Assembly (NCBI GenBank): GCA_036345935.2
Contig: JADWOT020001715.1
Coordinates: forward strand, 30,797-94,796
Direction of reading: 5' to 3'
DNA length: 64,000 nt
DNA from: Taenia hydatigena
Lineage: Eukaryota > Platyhelminthes > Cestoda > Cyclophyllidea > Taeniidae
Each line of letters begins with the position of its first letter. The first letter of the stretch is position 1. The translations under genes and the position numbers were made by a program. The notes beneath the pieces are model-generated. The model was not told the origin of the DNA, searched no databases, and was given only the letters and a program-made list of their open reading frames with translations. Of the stretch, positions 12,131 through 25,789 are shown piece by piece.

Positions 12131-15100
12131 TTTAATTCTTCTGTCACACACGATGGTGGATGTCTCAATCCCTCTAACTAAAGCGTCAGCGAGCGGTCTA
12201 ATCCGAAATTTTTGGCTCATTTTACCGTCAAGGAACAGATTTATTTGACCAATAGTTTGGTTAACATCTGTAAAGTGTCTCAAGGTCGAAGACGTCTCCA
12301 GAACCCCTTCAGCAAAGCGGAAATCGATGAGTCTAAATGTTGACATGATCGCGACCGGCACGCCTCATTTAAAGATCGGTGCTTCAAATACCTGCGAAGG
12401 CAAAACACTTTTCCCAACTTTTCGAAAGTTACACTTGATTGCTGATCCTCATACATCCTGGATAATGGTGTTCTCGCTCACGTGCCTGTTGTTCCCCTCC
12501 TCTCCCCTTTTGATCAGGATTAAGCTCCATGCAGATTCCTTCGCGAAATACCCACTGGAAAACTACAGAATGACCGTGTCTTCTTCGCGCACTCTTTGCA
12601 TTTGTGTATCATGCCGCCCTCTCAGAAGTCTACCATTTGTCTCCTGTCTGGCTGGTGATCTCAATGGCATTTAGGAGACACGTGCGCACATTTCCAAGTT
12701 AAGATAATTGTTGGCACACCTTGTAAGCAGTGCAGATTCTGTTACGCCCAATTTCTAAATTTACGATTCTAAAGTTGCATAATTTGATAACTTGTGGCAC
12801 TGCTAAGTGGAATTAGAAGGCTCTACACTTTTATTCAGTAAAATTACTCAGCAAAATCAGCCAAGTCATCTCACAGTGCAAAAGACTTAAGTGTCGAGCA
12901 TCTGGTCAGAATCCCTCTTCTACTTTTTAACCTTATACTAGCATAGTCTATGCAAGTCAGTGGCAGCGAGATTGAGGCGGCAACAAGTTGCATGGATTTT
13001 GTCAATGCGAAAAACGTCATTGGCACTTGTTATTAGCATAATAGCGCCTGTGAACGAACGCTGAAGTACCGTGTTTTAGCATTAGTGGATCAAAGTTGAA
13101 ACGCCCAACTAAAGACTGATCAGTCTACAAAACGCAAGAGGGGAAATGGTTGCATTTACTTCCACAAGGCGAGGAGATGGTAAAATAAAACGCACTGCTG
13201 CAGGAGAAGCTAATGATTTTCGAAGTCGACCGTAAGTAAATGGCTTACAAATGGCCTGGTCTCAGTCACCTCTGTTCGAGTTCCCCCACCACGCAGACAT
13301 CACTAACTCGGAAGAATGGCATTGAAGATCGAAACCACAGACGTTGTTTCTGCTACACCCCTCATTTCAGAGACGATGTTGCAATACCCAAGTGTTAGCA
13401 TCGCTATTTTCCCTTCCCTCATCGTAGTACCAATTTTCTTAGTTGACAGAATACGGAGGAAGTGTGGTCAGGTTAACATCAAAAACTGTCTTAAGAACAG
13501 TTCTGCATGCATGTAATGAGTTTAGCGATTCTATCTTCCACCTCTACATTGTATGCTTCAGGGGTGAGCAGAGTGGATACATTTTACTGGTTAGGTGTTA
13601 TCCAAGTGATTTGGACTTACAGGGAGTGGAAGGTGATTTGCTTTTTGGAGGTCAATGATCTTCACTCAGTCTCTTGATTGTCGTACGCTGACCGCTAATC
13701 ATTAGAGAAGTGCGTTGAAACAAGTCCCCATTACCACCCATTCGTTCCGTCACTCACTGGAGATGTGATTTACGCACTTCAAAGTTTGTTTGGACTAACA
13801 ATTGAGAACGCACAGACAGAAGCTTAAATGCTTGATTTGGAAAACTGACCTAGGCACTGCGTCATTTGGGAGACTTAGAAACTAGGATTGCCTCATTTTT
13901 AACCCGTTTGTTGCCAAGACAACGGCGTTAATCTAGCTAAAGAAGAATTCTCGTCCTCATCAGATAGAAATTCATTTATAGTTCATGTGTATTTTTTAAA
14001 TAGGCAAATAAGTCAGGGATCAACTAAAAGGGATTTTTGCACATGAAATTGAGCCCATGCGCTCGTTATTTCTGACCGTTTTGCAGAGCCTTATCAAAAG
14101 GCGATATTCATAATACGAGTTAATTGGGGAGAACTTTGCAAATGCACACGCTTGCGATAATTGTTAGGCAAGGATTTTACAAAATCCAAAGATGCTTAAA
14201 ACACGCACAATGCTGCGTTATTGCCCACTACATCTTCGAAGGCGATTGGCTTAAATGAGCCAAGTACGCGCTCGTTGCGTTGCGCTGATTGGACGCAGTA
14301 GAAATCGGCATGGTTGTAAAATTAACGGTCTGGTGAAGGTTGACCAATCATTGCCTTCTGACTTGGGATCTTGTCCAAAAGTGTAAATCCAGTTGAAAAT
14401 ATTCGTGCCACAAAGATACAAAGTGAAAGGCTATTCTGCTTCGCTTTACGTAGAAGTCATTGCAAGCACAATGGGTAGCCGATTAGCAAAAGTGGTCCAA
14501 TTCGATAATTAGCCTTTATTAAAGCACAATTGAAGTAAAACAGAAGATAATCATTTTCAATGCGAATAGAACCAAAAATCCTTTTATGTGGGTTTTCTGT
14601 AGCTTAAAGCAAAATGCGAATCTGTGATGAATGAAGACTTGATAAATGTCCCAAATTCCAAATTGCGTGTTATTCGATCCCAGTAGGCAACATTTTGCAC
14701 ATCTCTACACCCAAATTTGTGCCTTAGGATGGTGTCATTCTTAGTGATTCTCTACAGTCTGCGACCATAATCTACATAGGTTCACTAATGCACTTGAAGA
14801 AGGCATAGCATTGTTAAATCGCTTGTGCTCTTGGAGCAGGCAACTCGAAATCCATTACCATCATTTCCATCAAACTTCGAGTTCTCAGATCTCCATACCT
14901 ATTCAACCCACGCTACCATCATACGACATGAGGTGATGAGGGACATCGTTTCAAAGGATGTGAAGTATAACGGATAAAATAACTAATGCGGTGTCTAGAT
15001 CTCATCTAAACGCAAAGGCTAAAAGATGGTTGTTTTGCCTGAAGAGGTCTTGCGCTGCCATGCATCAGGTTTTCCCAATTTCTTCAGAGGTTACTAATTA

Positions 15101-16900
15101 GATGTACTGCAGCGGCAAGCGTTTGATCTTCTGGAGGGACTAGTAGGGAACGCCTTTGTTCGCGATTGGGAAAAATATGAAGTGTAGACTATCGAGGCTA
15201 TGGCTGGATGATTTGTGAGTCTTACCACCCAACACTGCAGTGCAAAACTGCTTCTCATCACAAGTCAGTCACTCAGTTAGCAAGCAATCGGAAATGCATC
15301 GCGCAACTTTATGAGCCATGCAATAGAAGAAAATGCAATGCTAGTAGACTCGAAAGCATATTTTTTATATGGCGAGCCTTCATAGTTCTCCTAATTGATG
15401 TAATTGTTAGCGGTTGTTTCGTCATCACTGTTATTTGTTGCTGCGAGTTCTTAGCACTCCAACATCCGATTCTTGCGCTACAAAAAATAGAGAAATACAA
15501 CTTGATAAGTAGTGTATCCATTATGCGAATGCTACTTTTCAAGTTGCTTCTCCATCGCACTCTTATCTAATAGCCATGTTGGGGAGGAAATCAAGGTTTG
15601 ACAATAGAGATAACGCGAAGCATTTTAAGGCACACAAGTATCAATAGTCCTTTGCATTCTCTTCCGCCTCCGTGACGCGCGCAATGATGCACGAGTGTCA
15701 GCTGAAGTGGAGAAGCACAAAGGCAAATGACATTTGCTTCCAAGAAACCACCAGACACTAAGAACCCCGGCGTTCTGTCGCCTTCCACCACTCAGCTTGA
15801 TTCCCAAGTTATCGTCGTTTCCACCACCCAATTCTTCGTCAGTGCTTCAGTACTTCTTTGTGGCTACTCACCTTTGATCTGCTTCTCAGCCTTAATCGCT
15901 ACTGCTTCCACCTCAATCTCTCTGATACCCCCAATCGCACATTTCACCGTTTTAACTTCAAAAGACCAGAAGAGGTTAAAAGCATAAAAATTGTGGATAA
16001 GCTATGCCACCGGCTTCTCCTCCCCTGCTTTATCTTCCCTTCCGTCCCCCTATCCTCATTTTCTTCACAACTGGTATCCTAGTGTTTCACTTATCAAGAA
16101 TGAACTATGAGCAGCGACTTCGATTGTGGCGTTCAATGGAAAATTATATTCCTTCCACAAAATTGATTTCTGCGTACCCTACCCGAATACATGGCTAGGA
16201 AAGTGGGTCAATAGAGTTGCCAATGCATAACAGGCATCCTCTCAAGAAAAGCCGAGGGCAAGCAATCACAACGAGGCAGCGCATTTAAGTCAAAGCACAT
16301 TAGCATCGGCGGTTCTTCTTATTCTCTTCCTCCTCTTTTGCATGCACTAAGATGCACATAACTTAATCAAGTCACGAAAGCACAGAAGTGAGTGGCGCCA
16401 GCTCCCTCAAAACCACCTCCTAGTAGTTCTGTCAAAAGTCCACACCTGGATGGAACTGGGCGGCACCACACGGCACGTGTTGCAATCGATTTACACGTGT
16501 CAGGTTCGAATTGGTTCGCCACACGACAAACTGTCAGACATGCTGATCTACGTGTTGCACGCCTACATTTATTCATCTCGCTTTACCACCTTGCCGTTCA
16601 TGCCATTCAGTTATTCGTCGGTGCTTCTCTCCTGCCTCGTTTCATTCTTGCCCCAAGCCGTATCTGTATCATTTACTTCCGTCGCAACCCTCTCCATCTC
16701 CTCATCACTCCAAGGCTTTCAATCCTTAATTTTAGAGACGCTGAAAGGGGGAAAACAGATAGATATCATAGAAATTAGGGGTGAATTTTGGTGCTAACAC
16801 CCCTTCTTCTACCTGTGCTACCTTCTACTCCTGGAATTCACTTGCATGCGTCATTTCATTATTTTCACATTCGATATCCAGCATAATCACGTGGAAAGAG
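12131..16900. other. Gene-poor stretch, no recognised gene
   Basis: Several 60-130 codon frames occur, for example 12,113-12,361 on the minus strand and 15,208-15,570 and 16,392-16,778 on the plus strand, but none has a recognisable motif and many overlap in antisense. A CG-rich patch with three CCAAT-type boxes lies at 14,244-14,347. I find no repeat partner in this window for most of the stretch. Confidence 0.5.
14244..14347. promoter_or_regulatory. Cluster of CCAAT-type boxes
   Basis: ATTGG occurs near 14,244 and 14,288, and CCAAT near 14,343, within about 100 bases that are richer in CG dinucleotides than the surroundings. No gene start can be tied to it, so a promoter role is only a possibility. 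Confidence 0.2.
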
Positions 16901-17149
16901 AGCTATGACTAGGCAGTTCACGTGTCATTGGGAAGATTTTTTCAAATTTTGCCTAGACACGTGTCAAGATGAGTAAGCGATTGAACCAGTTCAGGAATAG
17001 ATGGTAGAAATATAGAAAGCAGTAAAGAAGGCTACACCAGAGCAATGTGGGGAGTCATCCTACAACGTTTATTTCCAATCCTTTTCTGTCCATCTCCACT
17101 CTTACTCCAGCGAATTCTTATCTCTTCGCATCTACCTCAATCATTTCCT

Positions 17150-17700
17150 GTCTCATTTAGCTGAAAATTCATGTTACCCAACTCCTGCCGAATAAACGCA
17201 CAGACCACCATCGCCTTTTGTAATGCAAAACAACAATTATTCCAAGCACAGAAGTAGGAGTACGCATCAGAAATGCCCCTTCGTTGGCTCAATAGCAATA
17301 GCTAGGGGCGGGTTGTTAAGCTCTCATCTACCGAGCATGCTCCATCCCCACAGGCGTCTTATGCATTAAATTTAAGTCCGCCTTAACATTTTAATTAGGC
17401 CTGCAGTAATATAAATTGGGGTCTTCTCCTTCTTTCTCGCAGACACCAGAGATCAAAGTACGCATGGAAAGGCAAAGACTCTTGTCCACGCCTTCTTCCT
17501 CATGTCTTACTCCAACGCATCTTCTGAGATTGTTTCCTTTGTCGCCTACTGCACTCTATACACTCACACGTATTGCGCCTTGCAAGAGACAAATTTTCTC
17601 CATATGGTGCATGAGTTTTGCCAGTTTCGTGTGCCGCACCCACTTCAGTCTGAAATAAGCGGAGGTATAGAGTTACAGGAAGAAAAAAGCAATTAGATGA
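17150..17700 (+). repeat. Dispersed block E, copy 2
   Basis: Matches 48,730-49,430 and 33,480-34,130, including the shared patch meaning 'CCCCTTCGTTGGCTCAATAG' and the later CTCTATACACTCACACG patch. It is followed at 17,780-18,030 by a segment matching 34,690-34,900 in inverted orientation, so the copy is rearranged at its right end. Confidence 0.7.
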
Positions 17701-20700
17701 AGAAAAGTCATTTGGTAGATGTCTAATAGAATGTTAGCAAAGTGGGGAGTTGAGATGGAATGGCCAAAGAACTAGCCACCTTACGAACGAACAAAGGAGA
17801 GTTTATTGCGCATAGGACGAAAACGTCGAGTCAATCAGCTGGAAAAACAAGCTAGAAGTTGAGAATAAGATGAATGTGCCTTCACAACCACATGCACACA
17901 AGCAAGCACAAGTTTCTATCTGTTTTTGTGAGATATCAATTCGGGCGACTACCCCAACGATGGAAATAAAGGTAAACAGTCCCACGCATACAAACTTAGG
18001 CAAGCAGTCAGAGAGGCGTAGATACATAGTGAAAATAGAGCAGGCGGTCTGGAGTGGAAAGCCAAAGGCAAAGGCAGAACCCTAACCCTGAATCGCTAGG
18101 TAGAGGACTCGTGACTAGCAAATTATGCTCCAGTCAGACGCGACACGTTCCAGTGAAACTCACGCCTCTCCTGCCAAAATCACAACATTTTAGTGCATCA
18201 AAGGACCCAATTTACGAAAGAGGTGGAAAGCAGTCACCGCTGATGAAACCAAAATGATGAGCGGTTTGATTAGCTTAAAGACTTGTGTTGCCTAACAAAA
18301 TACACAATCTGCAGTTAAATTGTGCTTTAGAAATTATGAACTTCAAGCGTATTTATTTCCGGTCTTAAACGATACATGATGTATTACATTTCCTATGCAG
18401 GACCAAATGACTAAGATTCATAGACATTATTCGAATAAAATCTATCACTAATTAAGCGCGGGTGTCCAAATTCAGTAAAATTTATTCATTGCACTTGCAG
18501 CATCAACTAAAATGCGGCAACCCCTTACGTCGAATTGCTTTGGCATACGGAGGTGGACACAAGTGAAGTTTTGGGCGGCCCATTGGCCCAAAATATCCGT
18601 GATTATGCAAAAACAGGTCTAATTGACGTCACCACGCTAGCCGTTTGATAGCATGTCATCTCAATCTGTCTTAGTAATTACAATTTATTATTCAAATCAA
18701 CTTAGACTTGCCAAAACCTAGCCTAAACCATTACGCATAGTTTATGCACTCACTCACCAATCAACACAAAAGTGGTGCGCTAAACATTCATTTTTATTTA
18801 ATGAATCGGTCGTAGCAAAATGTGACTGCTGCACTTCCACCACAATCTGGAGACTCTTCTGGCACATCACAGTGGACCACCTCACCTCACACACCTCGAC
18901 CACGTCGATCAACAAGCAAATTTACTACCGCCTGCGCAAAATCACTCAACACCCATGTTCCTTTGTTTGCGAAGAAACACATACAAATGGGTAACACTTT
19001 TAAATTTGCTAGTTATAAAAATGAACAGGAACACACAACACTGCGGTGGTATCACCACGGCTTGGATAGGGAGATGTAGGTATCAGGAACAGTGGGGGTT
19101 CAGGATCTAGAGAGTTTGTGCTGTTCAACATCAAAGTGTTGCCAGAAGACAAAGGTGATCATTCCGGTGTCCCGTTTCCCTCTTAACGCGTGGTTTTCAT
19201 GGACTTCACGATGGTAGCGGTGTTTTCACACCGACAAATTGCACTTATAATCCACTTTGGGCAGCGGACCTCTTGTCACCATTCAATCCACACACCATCG
19301 ACATTTGAACCTGCGAAACGGAAACAGCAAGCATGGATTTGGGAAAGCCTCTATAACTGAGGAGGAAATAAGGTCTAAACAGGGGCGCTGGTTTTACGCC
19401 CCCATGAGCATTCATAATGCAGAGGTGTCACGCGAAGTAGTAAGAAATAAGTCACATCGCACAGTAAATAGACATCATTTATCAAGAATGGCACAGACCA
19501 GTGCCAGTGCCTGTGTACAACGAAGCCCGGTGATAAGCAAAGTTTCTTGTGAAAGGAGGCATCTACAATATTAGATACCCGCACCAGCAGGAGGCGTCAA
19601 CCTAGTCATCAATTCGACGCTTCAAAGGCGTAGATGTCTATCGGCCAGTGGATACCCTGAAATTGTTGGTCTTCAGCTCACCCGCATAGTGGTAATTCCT
19701 GAGACCCTTTACTTGTTAAGCAAATTTCACAATCCCCAGTGTCTGCCTGACACAACTACTCAATGCTTTCAGGTGCGACTCCTGTTAAAGCATCCCCTCC
19801 ACAATCGGTCTAATCGTCGTCATCGTCAGCTGGGTTGCAATTGAGACCAAACATTTCCAAATGGTTTGCGCCAACGAAACGTAGACCACAAGCACTCATC
19901 TTACCACAAGAAGACAAACGCTAGATTCAAAGGTTGTAAGAAATGCTGCACACGCTAAATCTGTCTATGACCTAGGACGAAGTTAAAAATGGGAGTGAAA
20001 ATCGCAGGGATCACTGTGAGAAAAAAACAGTACACATCGAGGAGTCGTCCAGGAAATAGAACAAGGAACAACTATTACAAATAAGGCGTATAAGACCTAC
20101 TCAAAAGTACCCCCCTTTAAGAGTGGCAAGCAATTATAGGCTCGAGGCAAAGGTAGCACAGAAAAACGACTTCACAACGGAAAGTAAGTCTGAGTCGCCA
20201 AAAAATAATTAATTTCGGAGAAGCTAAAAAGAGAAAAAAATTGAACCTACTAATGAGTTGGTTGCAAGCTTGGAGACGGGAAAAAGGAAGCTACGCTAAA
20301 AGTGCTTGCCGAACCAAATCGCAGAAATAAAATGCCTCGTTTTTTTTTGCATATTCCCAGGAAGGTAAAATTACAGACGAACAAAGAAAATTCACAGTAA
20401 TCAAATGAAAAAACGCAAGGCGGTCTGGCAGATTCACCACAACTTACAATTTCATAAATGAAATCAACCTACTTAACTTTACACACGACAGTTGAATTTG
20501 AGACACAAAAGCCCTGTTGTTCTACCACGAGTCTGTGAATGGATTGTTGTCGACTCTCCGCAAGCAAACAAAAGGCAAAAGAGACTTCACCTTGCTAAAC
20601 AATCGCCTTTTAACTACTTTTCAAAAGCATTAGGTTTTAAGAGAAAACTGCGAAAATGGAGAGAATTAGCAAAAAGATAGTACCATCCGGATAACGGGAA

Positions 20701-22199
20701 TAAGGAATTGTTGGCTTTCAATCGACATCCTCAAAATTACCTAAAGAAGACACTGCTTAACCAAAACCTCGCAAAGCGCTAAGATTGGGCAAATAGAAAA
20801 TCAATGAAAAATACAGAAAACAGCACAATTGAATCGTTAATCATTCCAACTACAATAAGAGAGATTCCCATGCTAAAAGAAAGGAGTAACTTCATGCCCA
20901 CCAACAAAAAACAAGAACGATGGCACAGTGGGGAGAAGCAATGACGCAGAGGTCAATTGTAAAAACACTACGCGTCAAGCACTCGATGATGTGTCTCATG
21001 CCTACTGTGGTGGACACAGTTCGACGCAATGATCCCTGAATGAGTCCTGCAACCCTGTGGATAGACACTGACCGGTTAATAATGCGACCCCTAAGAGAGA
21101 TACAGACTAACAATATGTAGATGGGTCTGGATCGATAGGCACAACCATGACGTTGAGGCATGCAGCTTTTTCGAATGAGGTTGATGATTTTGAACAACAA
21201 ACCAGCTAATACCATCTTGCGCGACCCCCTACTTGAAGACCAGCAGCTGTTATACTTACTCGTTGGAGTAGCCATTCCCCACGCTTTGTAGGAAAATGGA
21301 TTCAGAGGCACACGAAAAGCCATCGGCACAGCTCTGCACTGACATGGCCCACTTCACTTCGACGTCCATAGGTGCCTAGTGTAGCCTAGCTAGCCTTTCA
21401 GCATTGCTGCATCCCATCTTTGGCAGCACCTGCATTCTTGCAACCACAGGACTTGACAACTGCCCACCTCCCTTACTTTTAATCGGCAAACTGAGTAATC
21501 TACCAGCGTAAAATTGATGTTTGCACCTCCCCCGTAGCTTTACATTCGCTTGACTAAGGTGCGTTCTAACAGCTTTTCATTGTCCACAGGTCCGTCTCGG
21601 TCAGTCTCATATGCCTGCCACATGTGGCCCGAATTGACCGCCACACGTTTTGCAGGTCGAGAAAGGGCCGGGCGAACAGATGGATAGTCGAAAAAATCAA
21701 CAGATAGGCGGCTATGTAGGTGGATCGGTAGATGAAGAGATTGAGGTAAACGGAATGGCGTAAAAAGTCATTGGACAGCCAACACTAGCTTTACCGCCTC
21801 ACCTAGACTCTACATCTCAACCAAATGACCGAACAAGTGAACAAAAAGGAACAGCGACGCAAATGAATAATAAAATAATTCGCGAAGTAATCGTCTCAAA
21901 ACAACACCCATGATAGGTGTGATGGAAGAAAAGGATACCATGATCAGAAGGAAAGGGAAGGAAAAGACGCTACTTGCGACGACTGTCCCATCCACGTTCT
22001 CATCACTGCTATACATATACCACAGGAAAGGCGGCGTACCGCAAAAGAAGCACTCGTGCGACAGACACAAAGCCAAATAATGGCGCAGAACGAGGGTGCA
22101 AACTGGACCACGCCGGGCCTTTGCCCATGTCTGCGTCGCATTAAAGGGTTCGAGGCCCGTGTGCACCACTTGTCCCCATACCTTGGGCATGTCAATGCC

Positions 22200-22660
22200 G
22201 GTGACACCCCCCTTCCCCCCTCCCCCCAAACTACCCAGTGCACCTACGGCTCCATTGCATCGGCAAGCATGACAGCACTCAGTCAATCAACAGTATGTAC
22301 AATAGGCCTGCCATGTGTGCGCGTGTGCTTAAAACAATGGAACAAGTATCGTACGTAAACAAGACAGCTAACACGGCGAAGCAACCTATTCCAATTCCAC
22401 TGTGAGCAACCTCCATCCTAAGCATTCTTAGCAGCAATAATGCAATCAAGATGAAGCAATGCAACCGGAAAAAATGCGTCGTGAGGGCGTCAGAGAGGTG
22501 TTAATTTTAGCACCTTCGACAGTCAAATGTTCTAATGCACATGAATCGGTACGACCACTCACATCAGGCAGGACTGTATAAACGTTCCAACGCCAAACCT
22601 CAGACCCTTGAAGTAAAGCTGGTGAAGATAACTTCGCGGATATGCCCATAGAAAACGAAT
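22200..22660 (-). pseudogene. Multi-pass membrane protein, unit B copy (decayed)
   Basis: Exon 1 (about 22,563-22,618) reads LYFKGLRFGVGTFIQSCL and keeps a GTGAGT donor. The following exon keeps HCFILIALLLL and the THMAGLL-type second hydrophobic stretch, but the acceptor AG of the short intron is lost (ACG), the region around the sequon is shifted and reads differently, and a stop follows LLYILLID. The next putative exon, near 21,960-22,110, has a GC in place of the GT donor found in unit A. An upstream hydrophobic exon (about 22,880-22,994, VVFATLVLVVLV) matches the one ahead of the unit A copy. The gene family is not identified. Confidence 0.55.
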
Positions 22661-25600
22661 TAAGTAGATTGCCTCACCTTCGCCTGTCTATCTACCCAAA
22701 CCTCTACCAACCAAATAATCCTATTAACAGATAAGTGAAAAGAGCGTGAGTAACCAAAAAGACGAAGCCTAAAGCTTGCCGATCCATGTTTGCCTGTGTC
22801 TTGAGAGACGCCCACCAACCATTGACCGTCAAGAATACCAATCTAACTAACTTAAGGGAGACGACAAACCTGCAATTTCGCCTGTGTCCGCGATCCGTCA
22901 GCCAACTATCGGCCTCAGGGAAAAACAGCTCAAAACCAAAGCTGCTTACTAGCACGACTAAGACAAGGGTGGCGAAGACCACACTGGACATAGTACACTG
23001 CTACAGCAGGAGTGAACAAACCGAGCTAATCCGTGGGTTGCCTTCCAGGTCATTACCGTGACAATACGCTTCTAATAACTATTCCATCCATAAGTATTTC
23101 AAATGCAGGCATCTCGGGATGCCTCTCTTGATAATAACAAATGTGCACAATTCCGAGGTTTACACAAGGAACACGAAACAGCCAAACTCGTGCCCTATTT
23201 CCTGCCTTCCTTCTCACTTACAAATAATATCAGCAGAAGGAACCGACGAAATTGCCTGATATTCAGTAAAATTTGAGCGCACGTAAAAATGGGCATTAAA
23301 TTACGAGATGGTCCTCCTCAACTCCACAAAACAATGCGAAGAAGTAAAGCAGCAGAAAGCTTTCTAACCACAAGTACATTGGAATCTACTCACTTCATGC
23401 AACTGCGCGTAGTGCCCATTTTACTGTTCCGACTTTGGCAGAAAACACTAACAACTTGTTCCAATCAAAATTCTCAAAAAGTATATGCATACTTATTCAA
23501 ACCCGCTAAACGCGCGACTTTTCACGGTTAGGTTAGAATAAAATAAGGTTAATGGGCGAACGTACGCCATCCACTATTCTAAGCGAAAAGCGATAACAAG
23601 ATGCGCGAAATGGATAAATGCGGCTAACGGCATGACCATGTCAATGAGCACAAAAGTTAGAACTGTCAACAATTAAAGCATACCACTGCTGGGTTAAGGC
23701 ATCCAAACAAATGATGACAACAAACAATTGGAACAAGTAGAAAATGGGAAAGAAGAGACAATTTATCCTAAAGCAGCGTTTGATTCCCATAAAATACACA
23801 GCCATTGTGACCGATGTAAAGGACTACACCTCGCGCTAAGGCGTCACACCTCATCAAAGTGCATAAAAAGCAAATGGTATGCATAAATAGAGCCGTTACA
23901 AATATAAAAAACGTGCATTTATACGTACCTATCAATCAGCGAGTCACTTCCTCCATGCATCCATGGCCATTTCGCCTACCACTCCACAGCACAGGGGTCA
24001 CGACGCGGCACCATTTGCACCCTACTTCGCAGTCCTCCAACAGTTTCAGCGAAATTCCATCAGCAAATGCTGATCGTAAAAACGCCTTTCGACGGTGACA
24101 CAGCCTCAAAGAAATACCTGTCCTTTGCAGACTTGAAGGAAACATGGCTGATGTGCTGCTTCTTTTGTTCAGTCGTCCCCATTCTGCGCAGTAAAATTCG
24201 ATGTTTGCATCCACCTATCACCTGCGTTACCAAATACTTCATTCGAGGAACATCCTCGAGTCTGCAGAAACAAACTGAGACTTAAAGAAACAATGCCAAT
24301 CAAGGCGGCGGATTGATACGCTGTGCGACGATAGAGTGGGCCGCACGCCGACGCCGCAGTCACATCAGAATCTTTACGACGTTGGTCTAGGCTTGTTCGG
24401 ATCGCGTCTACTAAAGTTATAGTGGAGAAGAAAATATTCAACTACCCCTTCGTAGGGCACTGCAACCATATCTGCGTCCAATCAACACGACAAATTCGAC
24501 CGGTACGATCATCGCATCAATTTGGAAAATGTAGCCGTCACATTGCATTTGTGAATCGACCCCGGAAAAGGATATACGACGAATCCATTGAGACGCAGCA
24601 CAGATCACACCAACTTCTAGACAAAAACAGAGAGCAACGAAAAACTCCAACTTCAAATTCGGCATTTTTTCAGCGCAACCCCTTGCAGCACATTTGATGC
24701 GCCACCACAGACAAGTACATTCTTGTCACCCTTAAGGCTCGGACCACCACTGACCTCACATGAAGCCTAAAATGAAACAGTTTCTTTCCTTCTCAAACTA
24801 ATAAAGCTTATCCGGCCAAAATAATGCCACAACTAAAACACGCAACGTGCCCACCACATCGTAAGACAACAGACAAAGCACGACCGATGACATTGAAACT
24901 GCCAAACTTGAAGGACCACTGTCGAGCGAATATCTTTCAATCGTCCTCGTCCCCTCCATCTTTTCGGTATTAGCACAATCACCAGCGCAACTCATCGACG
25001 TGAAAAATAAACCCGCCCCTCCGCACCCAGCCCATCAGTGTTACACTCCAGTTAGTCTATTGAGCATGCGCCCACGCCCTTCTCACCCTTCTCACACCTA
25101 CCACCATGCCATCCAACACACACCGCTATCGTCCATCCCGACATCCACATCGCACAACAGAGGCGAGGACGCCTCCGCCAATAACTTCACGAGCTCGTAC
25201 TGCCTACCATTCCACAGACCCATCAAATGTTACCTCACCACAGTAATTTTGTAGCATCCGAAAAGGAAGAAAAGCAAGCAATGGAAGAGCCGATGGGTGA
25301 ATGTCTAATACGCTGCAAAGCTAACGTCGCCGAACATAACAAACGATAGGAGAAAACACCTTAACAAGCAAACATTTAAGACTGCTGCAAAGTACAGTCT
25401 GCGTAGTGATGCGAATGCTTCCCACTAGTAACCCCTTCCTCCGCTTCTGCTGCGGCCACCTCGCCCAGACACCAACTCACGCCGTCAAAGCTGAGTCCAC
25501 CATTAAGCCATCACCGACGCCCTCCCTCCACACAACACGTTTCGCAAAGATCACACCAGCACAAAAATAACCCTCATCTCCAAGTCAATGGGCAGTGAAG

Positions 25601-25789
25601 TCCCTAAGTGTCTTACGCCCTCCATATATGTATGTGATCCGCCAACACGGATATCATAGTAATGAAAATAACGCACTTTTTACCCCACATGAAATGTAAA
25701 AGGATCTACAGATGAGTGATAAAAGCTTGCTTCTACCCTAAATGGGAACGCAAATCAAACCTAGAGCCATACAAAATCGACAGCAAAAA

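Noticed and set aside
16500..16520. GGTTCGAATT resembling a tRNA B box
   Set aside because: No matching A box at the right distance and no cloverleaf can be drawn.
17416..17658. 80-residue frame resembling frames at 33,908-34,299 and 49,166-49,598
   Set aside because: The resemblance is due to duplicated DNA (block E). The frames differ in start, stop and phase among copies, so there is no conserved protein.
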